NCBI GenBank assembly: GCA_035578155.1
Contig: JAPWDM010000008.1
Span: forward strand, 26,250,598 to 26,314,597
Reading direction: 5' to 3'
Origin: Brachynemurus nebulosus
Lineage: Eukaryota > Arthropoda > Insecta > Neuroptera > Myrmeleontidae
Length of the DNA: 64,000 nucleotides
The position numbers were made by a program, and so were the translations under genes. Under the pieces are notes generated by a model. It was not told the DNA's origin and made no database searches. It saw only the letters and a list, made by a program, of their open reading frames with translations. The number at the start of each line of letters is the position of its first letter. Within the stretch, counting starts at the first letter, position 1. This document shows, one piece after another, positions 22,975-33,607 of the stretch.

Positions 22975-24613
22975 CAGCATTTCTCAACCTTTTTCAGTCA
23001 TGGCCCGGTAAAAATTCGGATAATTTTTATACGGATTGGTCACATATAGGATCACATAGGTATGACGATTATAAGTTTTCTAAATTACCTTTATATTTAA
23101 TATGAAATATCGCTTTCCGACCACTTGGCAAAAAAGTAATTCTTAGAATATCAACACTTTCTTAAACATGAGAGAAATGTTTTCAAAAAAAAATTCTGTC
23201 GCCATTAATTCAAATAACATTAGGTCGTGTAATATGAAATGTCGTTTCCCGATCATTTGGTGTACTATGGTAATTCAGACAAATATTGACACATTTTAAA
23301 GCATTGTTAGAGAAATGTTTAATAGCAATTTTTTAACTCCTATTAGATTTCTTGTAGCTTGGAATCATTTCCGCCATTAACTGGAAAAACATTAGGTCGT
23401 GTAATATGAAATGTAGTTTTCAGACCACTTGGTATACCATGTAATTCGGAAAAATATCAATACTTTTTGAAGCATTAGAGCAATGTTTAAAGGTAATTCT
23501 GTAGTTTTAAATAGAAACCTTTTGAAGCCTGGAATCATTTCCACCGTTTGCTGATATTACATTAAGTTGTGTAAAAAATCGATTTTTTTTCTGCCGAAAT
23601 TGATAGCTAATTATGTGTAGAATATGTTCCCAAAGTGATTTTACTGAAAATAAATTAAAAATCAGATTCTTGCACATTAACCGAATCCTGCTTTCTATAA
23701 AAAAAATTCAAGAAACGTAGTTCACGCAGTAATGAGTATTAAATATAAAATTTTGAAAATACGTTTCTTTATATATATTTTATAATATCCCGGAACTACA
23801 TTTTTGGAACTGGTGGACACGATAACTCAAAAACTATTTGATGGATCCTTTTTTTAAATTTTTTATTTTAAAGATAATTCAATTCTTCGGCGCCTCTACC
23901 TAAGTTCGATGCACTTTCAATATTTTTTTTTTTTTATTTTTAAATTTACTTTAAAGAGCGAAAAATAAGACAAAAATCGTAATCAAAAGTTCAAACATCC
24001 GCCATTTTTTTCTTTCAGCAATTTATTGATATTATAGGTAGAGGTGCCGGTACTCTTCATATATTTTATAAATCTTTTTTGTTTTTGGATTTCGGTGGTT
24101 TATTACCGGCGTTAGGATGTCCACCAACAAGGCATTGGATTTTCGGATCGTCACACTGCACTATCTATAAAATGGACACTTTTCTTATATTTCCCTTTTT
24201 GTGTAGTTTAATACTTAATAAATATGTGCACAAAATTTGAAATTGGTATTTACTTCCGTTCTTGAGAAAAAAATTCTAGAAAAATACATAATTTTTAAGG
24301 ACTCGCGAGTAAACCTCCCCTTAACCATTAGCAAAATGCTTAAAAGCAATTCTTTAATTTTAAATAAAATTCAGTTAGACTGGAATCATTTCTGTCATTA
24401 GTTAGAATAACATTAGGTCATCTTATATGAAATGTTGTTTTCCGATCATTTGGTCGACATATGTTTCCATCAATTTAGCCTAGCCATTTTCTTTTTCTTT
24501 TTTTTTTTTTAAATCAAAATTGTAAAAATTGTTCTAATTCATTGTAAGTCAGACATCTTTTTTCGAACCGGTGAGATACTTTCGCGGACCGGTGTGGCGG
24601 TTGGGAAACACTG
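22975..24613. mobile_element. hAT-like non-autonomous element with internal ~175-bp tandem units
   Basis: Termini are CAGCATTTCTCAACC at 22975 and the mirrored CAGTGTTTCCCAACC at 24613, with GGCCCGG / GGACCGG just inside. The interior is a degenerate tandem array with unit starts near 23070, 23220, 23395, 23568 and 24415. Each unit has a TGGAATCATTTC block, an ACATTAGGTCGTGTAATATG block and a TTTCCGATCATTTGG block. The array is interrupted by a TTAA element at 23571-24324. Termini of CAGNG form plus subterminal tandem arrays are usual in hAT MITEs. I could not find a clean 8-bp duplication. Confidence 0.7.
23571..24324. mobile_element. TTAA element family 1, copy 2 (5'-truncated, nested in hAT-like element)
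   Basis: It aligns with 2640-3415 in the same orientation and ends in GAGTAAACCTCCCC plus TTAA at 24321-24324. The 5' terminus is missing: host tandem-unit sequence (ATTAAGTTGTG) runs straight into internal AAAAAATCGATTTTTTTT. About half a host unit is missing at that junction as well, which points to a deletion after insertion. Confidence 0.8.
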
Positions 24614-24676
24614 ATTTACACTCACATTTTAGTAACGTTTAGTTTAACAGGTTTTTCATTTTACAAAGATATTACT

Positions 24677-24893
24677 GACCCCGAGCTGGTCTAGTGGTTA
24701 CCAACTCCGCTCTTGATTGATAAGATCGTGAGTTCGGAACCGGCCGGGGGAGATACATCATCATCAAACTACCATACCGCACCAATCATCTATAAAGCAT
24801 ATCAACATCAAAAAGCAATAGTACAACATATATCAAACGATGCATATCACCTTAGTTGTGGCGCATCTAAACAATATAAAAAAAAAAAAAAAA
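24677..24893 (+). mobile_element. tRNA-derived SINE with poly(A) tail and target duplication
   Basis: The tRNA-like head has box A TGGTCTAGTGG (24687-24697) and a near-consensus box B GAGTTCGGAACC (24730-24741). It can pair CCCCG with CGGGG as an acceptor stem. A short body (CATCATCATCAAACTACC, then a CATATCAACATCAAA block) ends in a long A tract. AAAGATATTACT flanks both sides (24665-24676 and 24894-24905), a perfect 12-bp target duplication that fixes the ends. A 64-codon frame across it is incidental. LINE-driven retroposition is inferred. Confidence 0.88.
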
Positions 24894-24905
24894 AAAGATA
24901 TTACT

Positions 24906-25796
24906 AACAGTAGCTAATCAATAGGAAACTATTAGGTATGTATATTATGGTACGGGGATAAACAACGGATAAAGCCAATTTGTCCAGTACACGTTTGCTT
25001 CGCAATAAGGTTACTTCACAAACTGAATACAGAGAAAGAGATGGAACGTTATTTGTTTACTTTATCACAAGTTTATTTTTGCTAAAATGTAGTGTATACA
25101 GTTCTTCCTTTAGATATTTTAATTCAAAATTTTTACTTACAAAAATGATATCATTATAATGCAACGTTTTAAATAAAAGAAATACGTACATAATTTATGT
25201 ATCCTCATGTAAGATATGCCATATGTATATTCTGATTTATTTAAACATTAATTGATAGGCTTTTAGTCACATATGTACATATTATTTTCAAATCTTCAAG
25301 TTGTCATATGTTTATGTATTTTTTATACAGAATAATAAAAAAATATATTAAATAATTAAATACATATTTAGTTTTGAACAGAATATATGCGTTTTCACGA
25401 TGTTTTTTCTCAGAAACGATATCGTAACATGAATATTTAAAAATATTTTTAACTTGAAAATAGTGATATGGTTATATGTACATTTATATGCAACCTTTCT
25501 TGGTGTTCCGTTTTGCGCGGCATTCGTGTATATTATGACTGAAGCACCTAGGGAGGGGGCGTGATATGAGAAACATAATGTAAGTCTATTATGCAGTAAA
25601 CAGGAGCATATTTACTGTAAGACATACACCTTTTCAAAATAAAACCAATACCATTTTTTTTTTAAATTTCTTATTGTAAAAATTTATGGAAAAGCCATTA
25701 AAAATTATTATTTTATACTAGGGTTAATGCGCTGATTACAAAGTAGAAGTTGATCGTATCAAGTCTGTACACTATGTAATATAATACTAGAACTTA
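24906..25796. other. Gene-free AT-rich stretch
   Basis: No gene or defined repeat seen. Confidence 0.5.
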
Positions 25797-25798
25797 TA

Positions 25799-26529
25799 GA
25801 CCGGGAGGCGGTAATAAGAAAGTGTTTACCCATCGAGTTAAAGAAAATTTCATTTTTCATCTAATAGTTTATCATTCGAAGTTACTAAAATGCTTTGTCG
25901 GCCAGGCCAACTCTTGTCCGGTTACGCGGGCCGACCTCGAAAAGTGGTCAATTTTTCGAGGCCCCCTTACCCATCGAGTTAAAGAAAATTTCTTTTTTCA
26001 TCTAATAGATTATCATTCGAAGTTACTAAAATGCTTTGTCGGCCAGGCCAACTCTTGTCCGGTTACGCGGGCCGACCTCGAAAAGATGTCAATTTTTCGA
26101 GGCCCCCTGACCCATCGATTTAAAGAAAATTTCTTTTTTCATCTAATAGATTATCATTTGAAGTTACTAAAATGCTTTGTCGGCCAGGCCAACTCTTGTC
26201 CGGTTACGCTGACCGACCTCGAAAAGTGGTCAATTTTTCGAGGCCCCCTTACCCCCCTTACAATGTAACAAATATGTTGGCCTGGCCGACAAAGCATTTT
26301 AGTAACTTCGAATGATAATCTATTAGATGAAAAAAGAAATTTTCTTTAACTCGGTGGGTAAGGGGGCCTCGAAAAATTGACCACTTTTCGAGGTCGGCCC
26401 GCGTAACTGGACAAGAGTTGGCCTGGCCGACAAAGCATTTTAGTAACTTCGAATGATAAACTATTAGATGAAAAATGAAATTTTCTTTAACTCGATGGGT
26501 AAACACTTTCTTATTACCGCCTCCCGGTC
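25799..26529. mobile_element. Foldback TIR element built from 141-bp units
   Basis: The ends are GACCGGGAGGCGGTAATAAG at 25799 and its exact mirror ending at 26529, with TA on both outer sides. The left arm has three direct units of 141 bp (CATCGAGTT at 25831 and 25972, CATCGATTT at 26113). The right arm has about 1.6 units in the opposite orientation (26268-26510). Each unit contains two small palindromes, GGCCAGGCC and CCTCGAAAA...TTTTCGAGG. The unequal number of units suggests expansion in one arm after transposition. Open frames of 148 and 82 codons on opposite strands arise because each unit is a multiple of three; they are not genes. Confidence 0.85.
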
Positions 26530-26634
26530 TATTACCCGCAACAACTAGTTAAAACGTATAAAATGTACTTTTATCGCGTCAATATTGCAAACTGTTATTA
26601 TTTTGACAGAATGTTTCTACAGAAATAAAGTGTT

Positions 26635-27190
26635 TTCCCGGGAGAAAAAGTAGCTTGTAACATTCCTTTAACAATACACAAAGTTCGAATGCAGTCAATG
26701 ATTCTTCTTTTATGTCGTTTTAAACATAAGTAGGTATTTCTCTGCGGTAATAAAACTTTCCACGGAATTCACATATTGTCTCGGGGTAAAAAGTAGCCTG
26801 TGTCTTTTTCGTCGCCTTTGTAATCAATATCCAAAGTTTGAAATCAGTCACCCATTTTTAACAGTCAGTTATCGTTATTTCATTGTTTCGTTTTAAATAT
26901 ATTGTCCCTCGGAAATGAGATATTTTCTCTGGGTAAAAAGTAACCTATCTCCGTTTTATCTGCTAACAATATGCTAAGTTCGAAATTAAAGATCTTCAAG
27001 AATTCTGTTTTTGTTTCGTTTAAAAAATATTTGTCCACAGGAATGAGATTTCCGACGCCAAGCTATGTCTGTGCAACAATTGGTTGCAAGTTGAGTAGTT
27101 AAGCTGTTGAGGCGTGAAATCAAGTCAAATAAATAGACAAACAAACTTAATTTCGCAATCATAATTAAAATAATATAGTTAGGAAGTTAG
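26635..27190 (+). repeat. RTE-type retroposon 3' tail with internal duplication
   Basis: Repeated blocks GGGAGAAAAAGTAGC, GGGGTAAAAAGTAGCCTGTG and GGGTAAAAAGTAACCTATC occur about 145-165 bp apart, each followed by AAGTTCGAA/AAGTTTGAAATCAGTCA-type sequence. The block ends with AGTTAAGCTGTTGAGGCGTG, AATAGACAAACAAAC and TTTCGCAATCATAAT. This order is typical of degenerate RTE-like LINE or associated SINE 3' ends in insects. No reverse-transcriptase coding is present. Confidence 0.6.
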
Positions 27191-27238
27191 AATAGCCTAC
27201 ACAGACATAATGTAAACCTTTAACACAGTTATTACCAA

Positions 27239-27915
27239 TGATGGGAAGAAAAGGTCCCTAACAGAGTCGGCATATAAAATATTTTGTACTGGGGGGCTCC
27301 GAATAGAACTGGAGGGCTGTCATAAAACGTAAAAATATTATCAATCTTTTTAAAAATCAGTTTTACGACGTTTTACTATTAATACCACATCGTTAATGTT
27401 ATTTTGTGTCTGTGTTTTTTAATTGCCAATATTATAAATCATTTTGCTTGTTATATGTACATACATATATTTTTCTAATGCAAAAATAAAACCATGTTCA
27501 ATCTTGTGAGCGACCTACTAGAGTGATACAATCTACTAATACAATCAATTTTGTTTACATTAAAGCAGGTATAAAGAAGGTGACATATAGATATTATTTA
27601 AATAATCACAAAGGAAATAGAGATATTGTTTACAATATAAATGTTTTGAATTCGTCTAAATTAATTTCTATTACAGTCGACCACTTATTTATTCAACATT
27701 AATTTTTTTAAATTATTTTTAAAATTAAAATTATATATTAAATTATGAAAAATGGGTAATTTTTGATTTTTACTGATTTGTTCTTTAAAGCTTCCTTAGG
27801 CTAGTCATCAAATCCAGGGGAAAATCCTCAGCCTTGTAATAAAATTTATAGCCCCCCCCCCCCCCCAATTCAAAATATTTTATATGGCGATTCTGTTAGG
27901 GACCACTGTTCTCCC
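27239..27915. mobile_element. TIR element with TCCCTAACAGA terminus
   Basis: Inverted ends of about 65 bp (27239-27305 and 27852-27915) share GGTCCCTAACAGA, CATATAAAATATTTT and a G/C homopolymer (CTGGGGGG on the left; a run of 15 C at 27852-27866 on the right). The right terminus mirrors to CAGTGGTCCCTAAC, a hAT-like start. The interior is non-coding. The target duplication was not resolved. Confidence 0.65.
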
Positions 27916-28323
27916 AAGTCTAGTTATTACACATAAATTGTAAATTTCAAACATTTAAATTTAATTTTATTTATTCAATAAAACTTATACATTAACGCGT
28001 ACATGCATATGTACACACACACACACACACACATACTTACATAATGCAACTTGAAAAGTAAATTAAGAAAAGAACATAAAAATAATTAAATTAAAGCGTT
28101 TGTTGTGCGGGAGATAAATAAAGTGCATTAAATTATGCATCACAGTTCGATTTGTTTGAAAAACGTACTTGACCCAGATTGTCAACTTCCTGAACATTTA
28201 AAAATTGCATTATACATGCACATACATATGTGCATATATGCATTATTGTATGCGCTTTGTGCAAACGCGTACACACTATCCAATGCATGTATTGTATGTA
28301 TGTACATCATACACTTCCATATA

Positions 28324-29170
28324 TGAGGGGTGCCAAACCATAACGTTGTAAGTGCCACACGAATTCGAATACGTTTTATTGCAGTAAAGCGTTGTATATG
28401 CTGGTCTTTACCTGCACACTTAAAGTTCCGACCGGCCAAAACTCTGTGACGGCTCCCAGCGTCAATATTGTTAAAAAGCAAGTCAAAAAGTTGTATGTGT
28501 CTGTGATCGTGATTTTTCAATTATTAAGAAAACAAAAAAGTATGCAAAGCCACTTATTGCAAGAGACCTTATTGAGCTTGTTGCGAATGCTGTTAAAGAA
28601 ATATTATTCTCAATAGTGGAGACTAAAACGTTTTTTGATTGGATGAATCTGGCTAAAACGATAATTAACACCAAAAAACTACAGATATCTTCGGCTACTA
28701 TGAATTGAAACCTGAAGTCACAAAGACAAATTTTGAGGACTTGGAAATTGAGATGAAGGGAGCACCTGTACCTTTAGCTGCTGAGAAGAAGAAGGACATT
28801 CATGCCATGTTGCCGTATTTATCAGGAGAAAATAAGTTACTTTATGAAAACTTTATAAAACAAATATCTTAAAAGTTTAAGTTTAATTTGATAAGTGCAA
28901 GTCAAGATACACTTACAACGTTATGACTTGCATAAATAATGGCACTTACAACGTTTTGTCGTTTTCAGTTTTTTAAAATTAATATTAAAATTATTTCTGT
29001 TTTTCGGAATATTACAAATTTGTATGTTAATTATGTGTAATAAATGAAAGTTTAATAATAAATATTGTATGCAGTAATTCGTTTGTTATTTCTCAATTAA
29101 AACGGTTTCTTGTCTCTATTGAAAACCTATTTTTTTTGGCACTTACAACGTTATGGTTTGGCACCCCTCA
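28324..29170 (+). mobile_element. TIR element carrying the tail of a transposase-like gene
   Basis: Exact 34-bp inverted ends (28324-28357 and 29137-29170) begin TGAGGGGTGCCAAACC and end in GTTGTAAGTGCCA; TA-rich sequence flanks both sides. The motif CACTTACAACGTT recurs inside at about 28912 and 28943 as well as in the termini, consistent with subterminal protein-binding repeats. The interior keeps a broken C-terminal coding piece (see 28475-28872). An internal deletion derivative of an autonomous element is the simplest reading. Confidence 0.8.
28475..28872 (+). pseudogene. C-terminal fragment of a transposase-like protein, frameshifted
   Basis: The first frame (28475-28708) reads VCDRDFSIIKKTKKYAKPLI, then a VETKTFFDWMNLAKT block, and ends in TGA. 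The second frame picks up at about 28684 and reads FGYYELKPEVT, then EKKKDIHAMLPYL, to TAA at 28870. The (S/C)DRDF..IEK-like motif followed by a 'EKKKDI..M.PY' block is typical of a widespread, mostly unnamed arthropod family thought to derive from DNA transposons, in which DRDF lies after the catalytic region. One frameshift near 28690 and loss of the N-terminal part make it non-functional. The assignment is from memory of the motif only. Confidence 0.55.
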
Positions 29171-29490
29171 TATATATTATGTATATGGTTTATATATTAA
29201 ATTAAGACAGAATTTGTATCAATTGAAGCCTTATTATCATACGTACAATGCATTCCTATACGGTTTTAATTTTCAGCTACATATTAACTTCGTATAATGT
29301 ATATTACTAGTACTAGTCAACTATTTATTTATACATGTGTATTATGTACGTGTTTATGAATGCATTTGTGGAGATTAAATTAAAAAAGTTCGCTTGTATA
29401 AAATTTTCCAAAAAAAGATCCACTAGAGATCGCCCCTATTCTTAGTTTCAAGATATGTTACACCGGTCAATTTAAACATGCAAGGGTACA

Positions 29491-30487
29491 AAAATTAGGG
29501 GAGAGCTGAAAATTGGTATGAATATTCGGAACACCATTATAAATAAGTGTTGAAAAGTCCTCATCGATCCTGTGCAAGGAAAAAATTTTATTCAAGGTCA
29601 AAGGTGTCAGAAATGGGATTTTCGCGTTTTTCAGCAAAACGGTAAGTTTAATCATAAAATTAGGTCAGACAAAAATTGTAGATCATATAATTTTCTATAA
29701 AAAATGTCTCAATACTTTTTTCCTAAGAGCCATCGTTTCTGAGATATAACTATTACATGCACACGTTTCCACGCCACCTGTGAGGTAGTGTACTTAGTGA
29801 GTTTTTTTAAAGGGTTTCCCCGGTAAGCCTATTCCACGGTCTATGATGATCCTGTTTAAGTGAAAACTATTGAATAATAAAAAATATTAGTATTGGGAAT
29901 GATGAAAGCAGTATAGATTTTAAAAAAAAGTGAGGGAAATTATTCGTCAGATTGATAATCGTCTAATATTTCAGCTTCCTCTTCTTCTTGTTCTTAATCT
30001 TGTTCTTGTTCTTCTTGTTGGGTGCAAGTAAATTGCCTCAATAGCGATGCATCACATGTCTCCTCGTTGGTATCATACGAATCCTCTTCTGTTGGTGATT
30101 CAACATTAGAGCACGACTGGACTCGACAACTGGTACATGTAAGAGAACAAAACAATCCAACTTTTTTGCAGCCGTATTTTACACTACATCCCTTTTTACA
30201 ATTACAAAAAATTGTGTTGAGGAGTTTTTCCGGCGCAGGTGGGAGATTTTTAATAATACTTATATCTCAGAAACGGTGGCTCTTAGGAAAAAAAGTAGTG
30301 AGACATTTTTTATAGATAATTATATGATCTACAATTTTTGTCTGACCTAATTTTATGATAAAACTTACCGTTTTGCTGAAAAACGCGAAAAACCCATTTC
30401 ACGTATAGGATCGATGAGGACTTTTCTAGAATTATTTATAATGGTGTTTCGAACATTCGTACCAATTTTCAGCTCTCCCCTAATTTT
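29491..30487 (-). mobile_element. Deletion derivative of a long-TIR, Cys-rich nuclease-type transposon
   Basis: Arms of about 235-265 bp (29491-29755 and 30255-30487) are inverted copies starting AAAATTAGGGGAGAGCTGAA; inside are GTTTTTCAGCAAAACGGTAA and AAAATTAGGTCAGACAAAAA. The coding remnant on the minus strand begins right at the inner edge of the right arm, as expected when the middle of a larger element was lost. The TIR sequence differs from that of the element at 5651-9352, so this is a different family of the same general kind. Confidence 0.78.
29940..30253 (-). pseudogene. C-terminal Cys-rich domain of the XPG/FEN-like transposon protein
   Basis: The minus-strand frame from 30253 reads NLPPAPEKLLNTIFCNC, then KKGCSVKYGCKKVGLFCSLT and CTSCRVQSC. 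It then runs into an acidic, glutamine- and glutamate-rich tail (with an in-frame TAA at 29994-29996) and a final TAA at 29940-29942. Eight cysteines are spaced C-x1-C-x3-C-x5-C-x6-C-x3-C-x2-C-x4-C, a zinc-binding-type pattern. LPPAPEKLL matches the point where the protein at 6419 stops (PTPPELL), so this is the missing end of that protein family. Everything N-terminal is deleted. A plus-strand frame of 97 codons over the same DNA is a shadow. Confidence 0.72.
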
Positions 30488-30539
30488 AGTATCTTTACTA
30501 CTATTTTTAAATTTTCCCCCAAAATAAAATTATTGCTAT

Positions 30540-30790
30540 TACTTTTTGTTTCCGAGTCTACCAAGATACCCCAAGATACCGGAAGTACTGTAATCACTTT
30601 TGTAAGGTGAAAAATTGTTTTCCTCCAAAATCAGAATTTTTACTCATATTTTACGTTCACCGTTCGTCCTTCCAGTGCGGATAGCTCCGGAATTTATTTG
30701 ACCGATTTTGATGAAATTTTCAACACTAATATGGATTGGTCTTTAGATGGCTCCTGTGAATTTCAAAGGTGGATATAATATATTAAAGCA
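30540..30790. repeat. Degenerate dispersed repeat (related to 3498-3790)
   Basis: It contains TTTCCGAGTCTACC, CTCCGGAATTTATTTGACCG, then ATTTTGATGAAATTTTCAA. It is a diverged relative of the repeat at 3498-3790. No coding. Confidence 0.5.
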
Positions 30791-31404
30791 TCTATTAAAA
30801 CATCTATACGAATAAGTCATGAAGTTCCATATTCACTGTTTAATTTTCTTTTAGAAATAATTTCTTGCAAGTTAGACTGCATCTCAACGCAATGTTTTTT
30901 GAAATGTACCTCCACATTTTAGTGGCGTACCATATTATGTACATATGTATGCAATGTTGTATGCATTTAATGTATGTAACGCATATGTTTTGTATAATTT
31001 ATGATTACATATTATGATCATTATTGCCTTCAATCACAACGGCGACGATAGCAACTAAAAATATATACGAATACGTCAATTACCTATGTACGTATCTACG
31101 CTTAATAGCACCAAACAACATGGACTAGGGCCTTATGCGATTGTACGGAACTGAACAAAAAGTTTATAACAAAACGGAATAAAATAAATTAATCAAAACA
31201 GAACATTGTATAGTAAATTTTTAAAATAATAATTACAATATTTCAATGCAGCATAACTTTAAAGTATGTAATAAATTTTGTAGCTCATTTCAAGTGTCAG
31301 TAGAAGTTAATGATTATTTTCGAGCCAATTATGATTCGAATCATTGAGTGTTGGAGCAGTGATTCTGTCGGAATCAACATAGCAAAGACTAGATTCTAGA
31401 ATAA
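30791..31404. other. Gene-free stretch
   Basis: No supportable feature except TAA at 31402-31404, which forms the left target duplication of the next element. Confidence 0.5.
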
Positions 31405-31862
31405 GGCCGGGCGCACATTGAGACGCAGTTAACGCAGGCAGGGCAGTGCAGTTTCTATGGCCCATGTTGTAGAACGAGACAGCGCAAATTGAAACGCAGA
31501 GTAGAGTAGAGCAGCACTACGTCGGACGAGACCGATATAGCACTCGTGAATATGACACAGAAACGGCGCGATGCTGCGCGACATTGTAACACGTTCTCGT
31601 GTTTTAGTTGGTTTTATTTCGTCGAAATGAAAACAATTGAAGAAATTGAAGAAAAATATGTAGTGCTTCTCTGCTCTGCTCTGCTTTTAAATTCGTGCTA
31701 TCTCGTTCTACAACAAGAGTCCCAGAAACTACGTTGCCCTACCTGGGTTAATTGCGTCTCAATGTGCGCTCGACCACACGTGCTTTCCTGCTCTGCCCTG
31801 TTCTGCTCTACTCTGCCCTGCCCTGCGTTTACTGCGTGACGCAGCTCAATGTGCACCTGGCC
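31405..31862. mobile_element. PIF/Harbinger-like MITE with TAA target duplication
   Basis: A 458-bp GC-rich element with imperfect termini GGCCGGGCGCACATTGAGAC and (mirrored) GGCCAGGTGCACATTGAGCT. TAA flanks both ends (31402-31404 and 31863-31865), fitting the 3-bp TWA targets of Harbinger elements. The inverted arms continue inward with GCAG/CTGC-rich repeats (GCAGAGTAGAGTAGAGCAG and CTGCTCTACTCTGCCCTG). A 97-codon frame inside is not a gene. Confidence 0.72.
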
Positions 31863-31865
31863 TAA

Positions 31866-32230
31866 CACATAAAAATATGTCCCAATTTGCTCACAATTTC
31901 TAGAACGGGGGTGTTTTGAACAATTCTGTAACTTTGAGTTTTATATTATCGAAATAAATAGCTTTTTGTTAGTTGACAAAGGCACCTGGCAAACCTTAGT
32001 TATTCAAATTAATAATTTTCTATATATTTGGGAAAAATATACTACTTTAAAATTACAGAGTAAAAGTTGCAATTCCTACTCATTTTCCTATTCGTGAATT
32101 GTATTTTATCTGGCCTCTATTTTTTTATCCACGACGGAAAGGTGAAGGTATATGCGTTAGGAGTAAGTGTGTGTGTGTGTGTGTGTGTTTGTTACCATTT
32201 ATCTCCAAAACAGTTTAACGAACTTTAGTA
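31866..32230. other. Gene-free stretch with (GT)n
   Basis: Contains a GT microsatellite at about 32169-32188. No gene is seen. Confidence 0.55.
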
Positions 32231-32234
32231 CGGT

Positions 32235-32605
32235 TTTTCCTACATGAAAGTTGATAATTCCGGGATGGTTCTTAGGTAAGTTTGACAAAAATTGATTCAG
32301 TTGGTTTCAGAATATTCTAGAATTTTCAGGATAAAAATAAAATTAAAAATTTTAAGAATTAAAAATTTTACTTTAAAAACTGGTAATTGTGGGACGGTTT
32401 GTAATTAGGTTTGATTAACATAGGTCCAGCCATTTCTAGGATATTTCACGATTTCCAAGATAAAAATAAAATTAAAAATCTTAAAAAGTCACTGTGAAAG
32501 CTCGTATATCTGGAATGGTTCTTAACCAGGTCAGATAAAAATTGGTCGACCTGTTTTGAGAATGAAACAAAAATAAAAATTTTGAGAATACATTTAGAGT
32601 CAAAG
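32235..32605. repeat. Degenerate tandem repeat, about 125-bp period, 3 copies
   Basis: Three units (from about 32240, 32367 and 32491) each have a GGGATGGTT / GGGACGGTT / GGAATGGTT block, a CAAAAATTGAT-like block, a TTCAGGATAAAAATAAAATT block and a AAAATTTTAA block. They are well diverged. Of similar style to, but not the same sequence as, the array at 4541-4965. Confidence 0.7.
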
Positions 32606-32789
32606 TTACGGGATCAAAAAAACTAAAAAGTTTTAAATAAAAAATTTTAAAAACACATGACCGATGAAAATCAGTTTATTTTAAATTATAATGAAAGGAA
32701 TATGCAATTCCAGGAACTTTTTTATTTGAAACTTTTTAAAGCTTTTTCGTCGTGGGTTTCAAAAACTTGAGAACTTTTTTGCCGTAGAT

Positions 32790-33125
32790 TTTTAAAATTT
32801 ATAATGCAAAGACTACCTAAAAATAATATTTTAAAAGACCCGGAGGTGAAAGATTGTTCTAAAATTTTTACATCTTATTTTCAAGAGTACTTACGAACGC
32901 TCCGAAATGTTTAAAAAGACCACTTTACCTGAAAATTCAGACTTGAAGCAATGCCACACGGTCTCGGCCTAGTAGAATGAAGGTAAAAGAAATTGACAAG
33001 CCAACATTTTCAATATTTTATGTCGTTAAACATAAACACGTTTTGAAATTTTACACGCTTTTTTCTCAAAACCCCGTTTTTCAAATTGGTGAGCACTGTA
33101 ACCCGATAATTTTTGTTTGATTGTC
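32790..33125. repeat. Dispersed repeat, copy 1 (pair with 41470-41745)
   Basis: Shared landmarks in the same order are CTACCTAAAAATAATATT, GCTCCGAAATGTTTAAAAAG, ACCACTTTACCT, TGCCACACGGTCTCG, GAATGAAGGTAAAA and TTTTTCAAATTGGTGAGCA. The family is unknown and there is no coding. Confidence 0.65.
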
Positions 33126-33607
33126 TATAAAATAATATAAAATGCGGGGTTGTGTTCTATAAGGTAGCGATAACGATCTTTTCAATCTATTCTGTGAATC
33201 GAAAATTCTAGAAGCTGTTAAAGGATTGCTTCCAACTGAGCAAATAATTATTTGTAACTATAAATACGAGAACCACAATCACCATCTAATAATGAAAAAA
33301 ATTAATTAGTTATTATTGTTAATTAATAATAATTATTAATATTACTATATGTAGCTCAACAAGTATGTATTAATTAATTGAAATTATATACTTACATAAT
33401 TTGTATATGTATGTGCACTGTGTATCTACTACTGCCCACTAATAAACAAATTTTTGCTGATAAAAGTGATAAAATAATAAATAAATCTGTATTATTATAG
33501 ATACACTACCGTTGAGAAGTTTACTCGACCAAGGGTTATTATAAATCATGTATAGATAATCATAGGTAAACCAGGATGTTTTATTTTACTTTCATGGTTG
33601 TAACATT

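Noticed and set aside
25822..26506. 148- and 82-codon frames on opposite strands with near-identical protein repeats
   Set aside because: The DNA unit is 141 bp (47 codons), so any open frame repeats itself; the foldback structure explains both frames.
25799..26529. CRISPR-like array because of regular units
   Set aside because: Units are contiguous 141-bp repeats with inverted partners in a eukaryotic context; there are no spacers.
28182..28520. 112-codon minus-strand frame
   Set aside because: It crosses the edge of the TIR element at 28324 and runs antisense to the transposase-like remnant; no motif is seen.
30022..30315. 97-codon plus-strand frame
   Set aside because: It is antisense to the Cys-rich transposon tail, which has the recognisable cysteine spacing.
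31546..31839. 97-codon Cys/Leu-rich frame
   Set aside because: It lies wholly within the Harbinger-like MITE and follows its CTGC-rich arm repeats.
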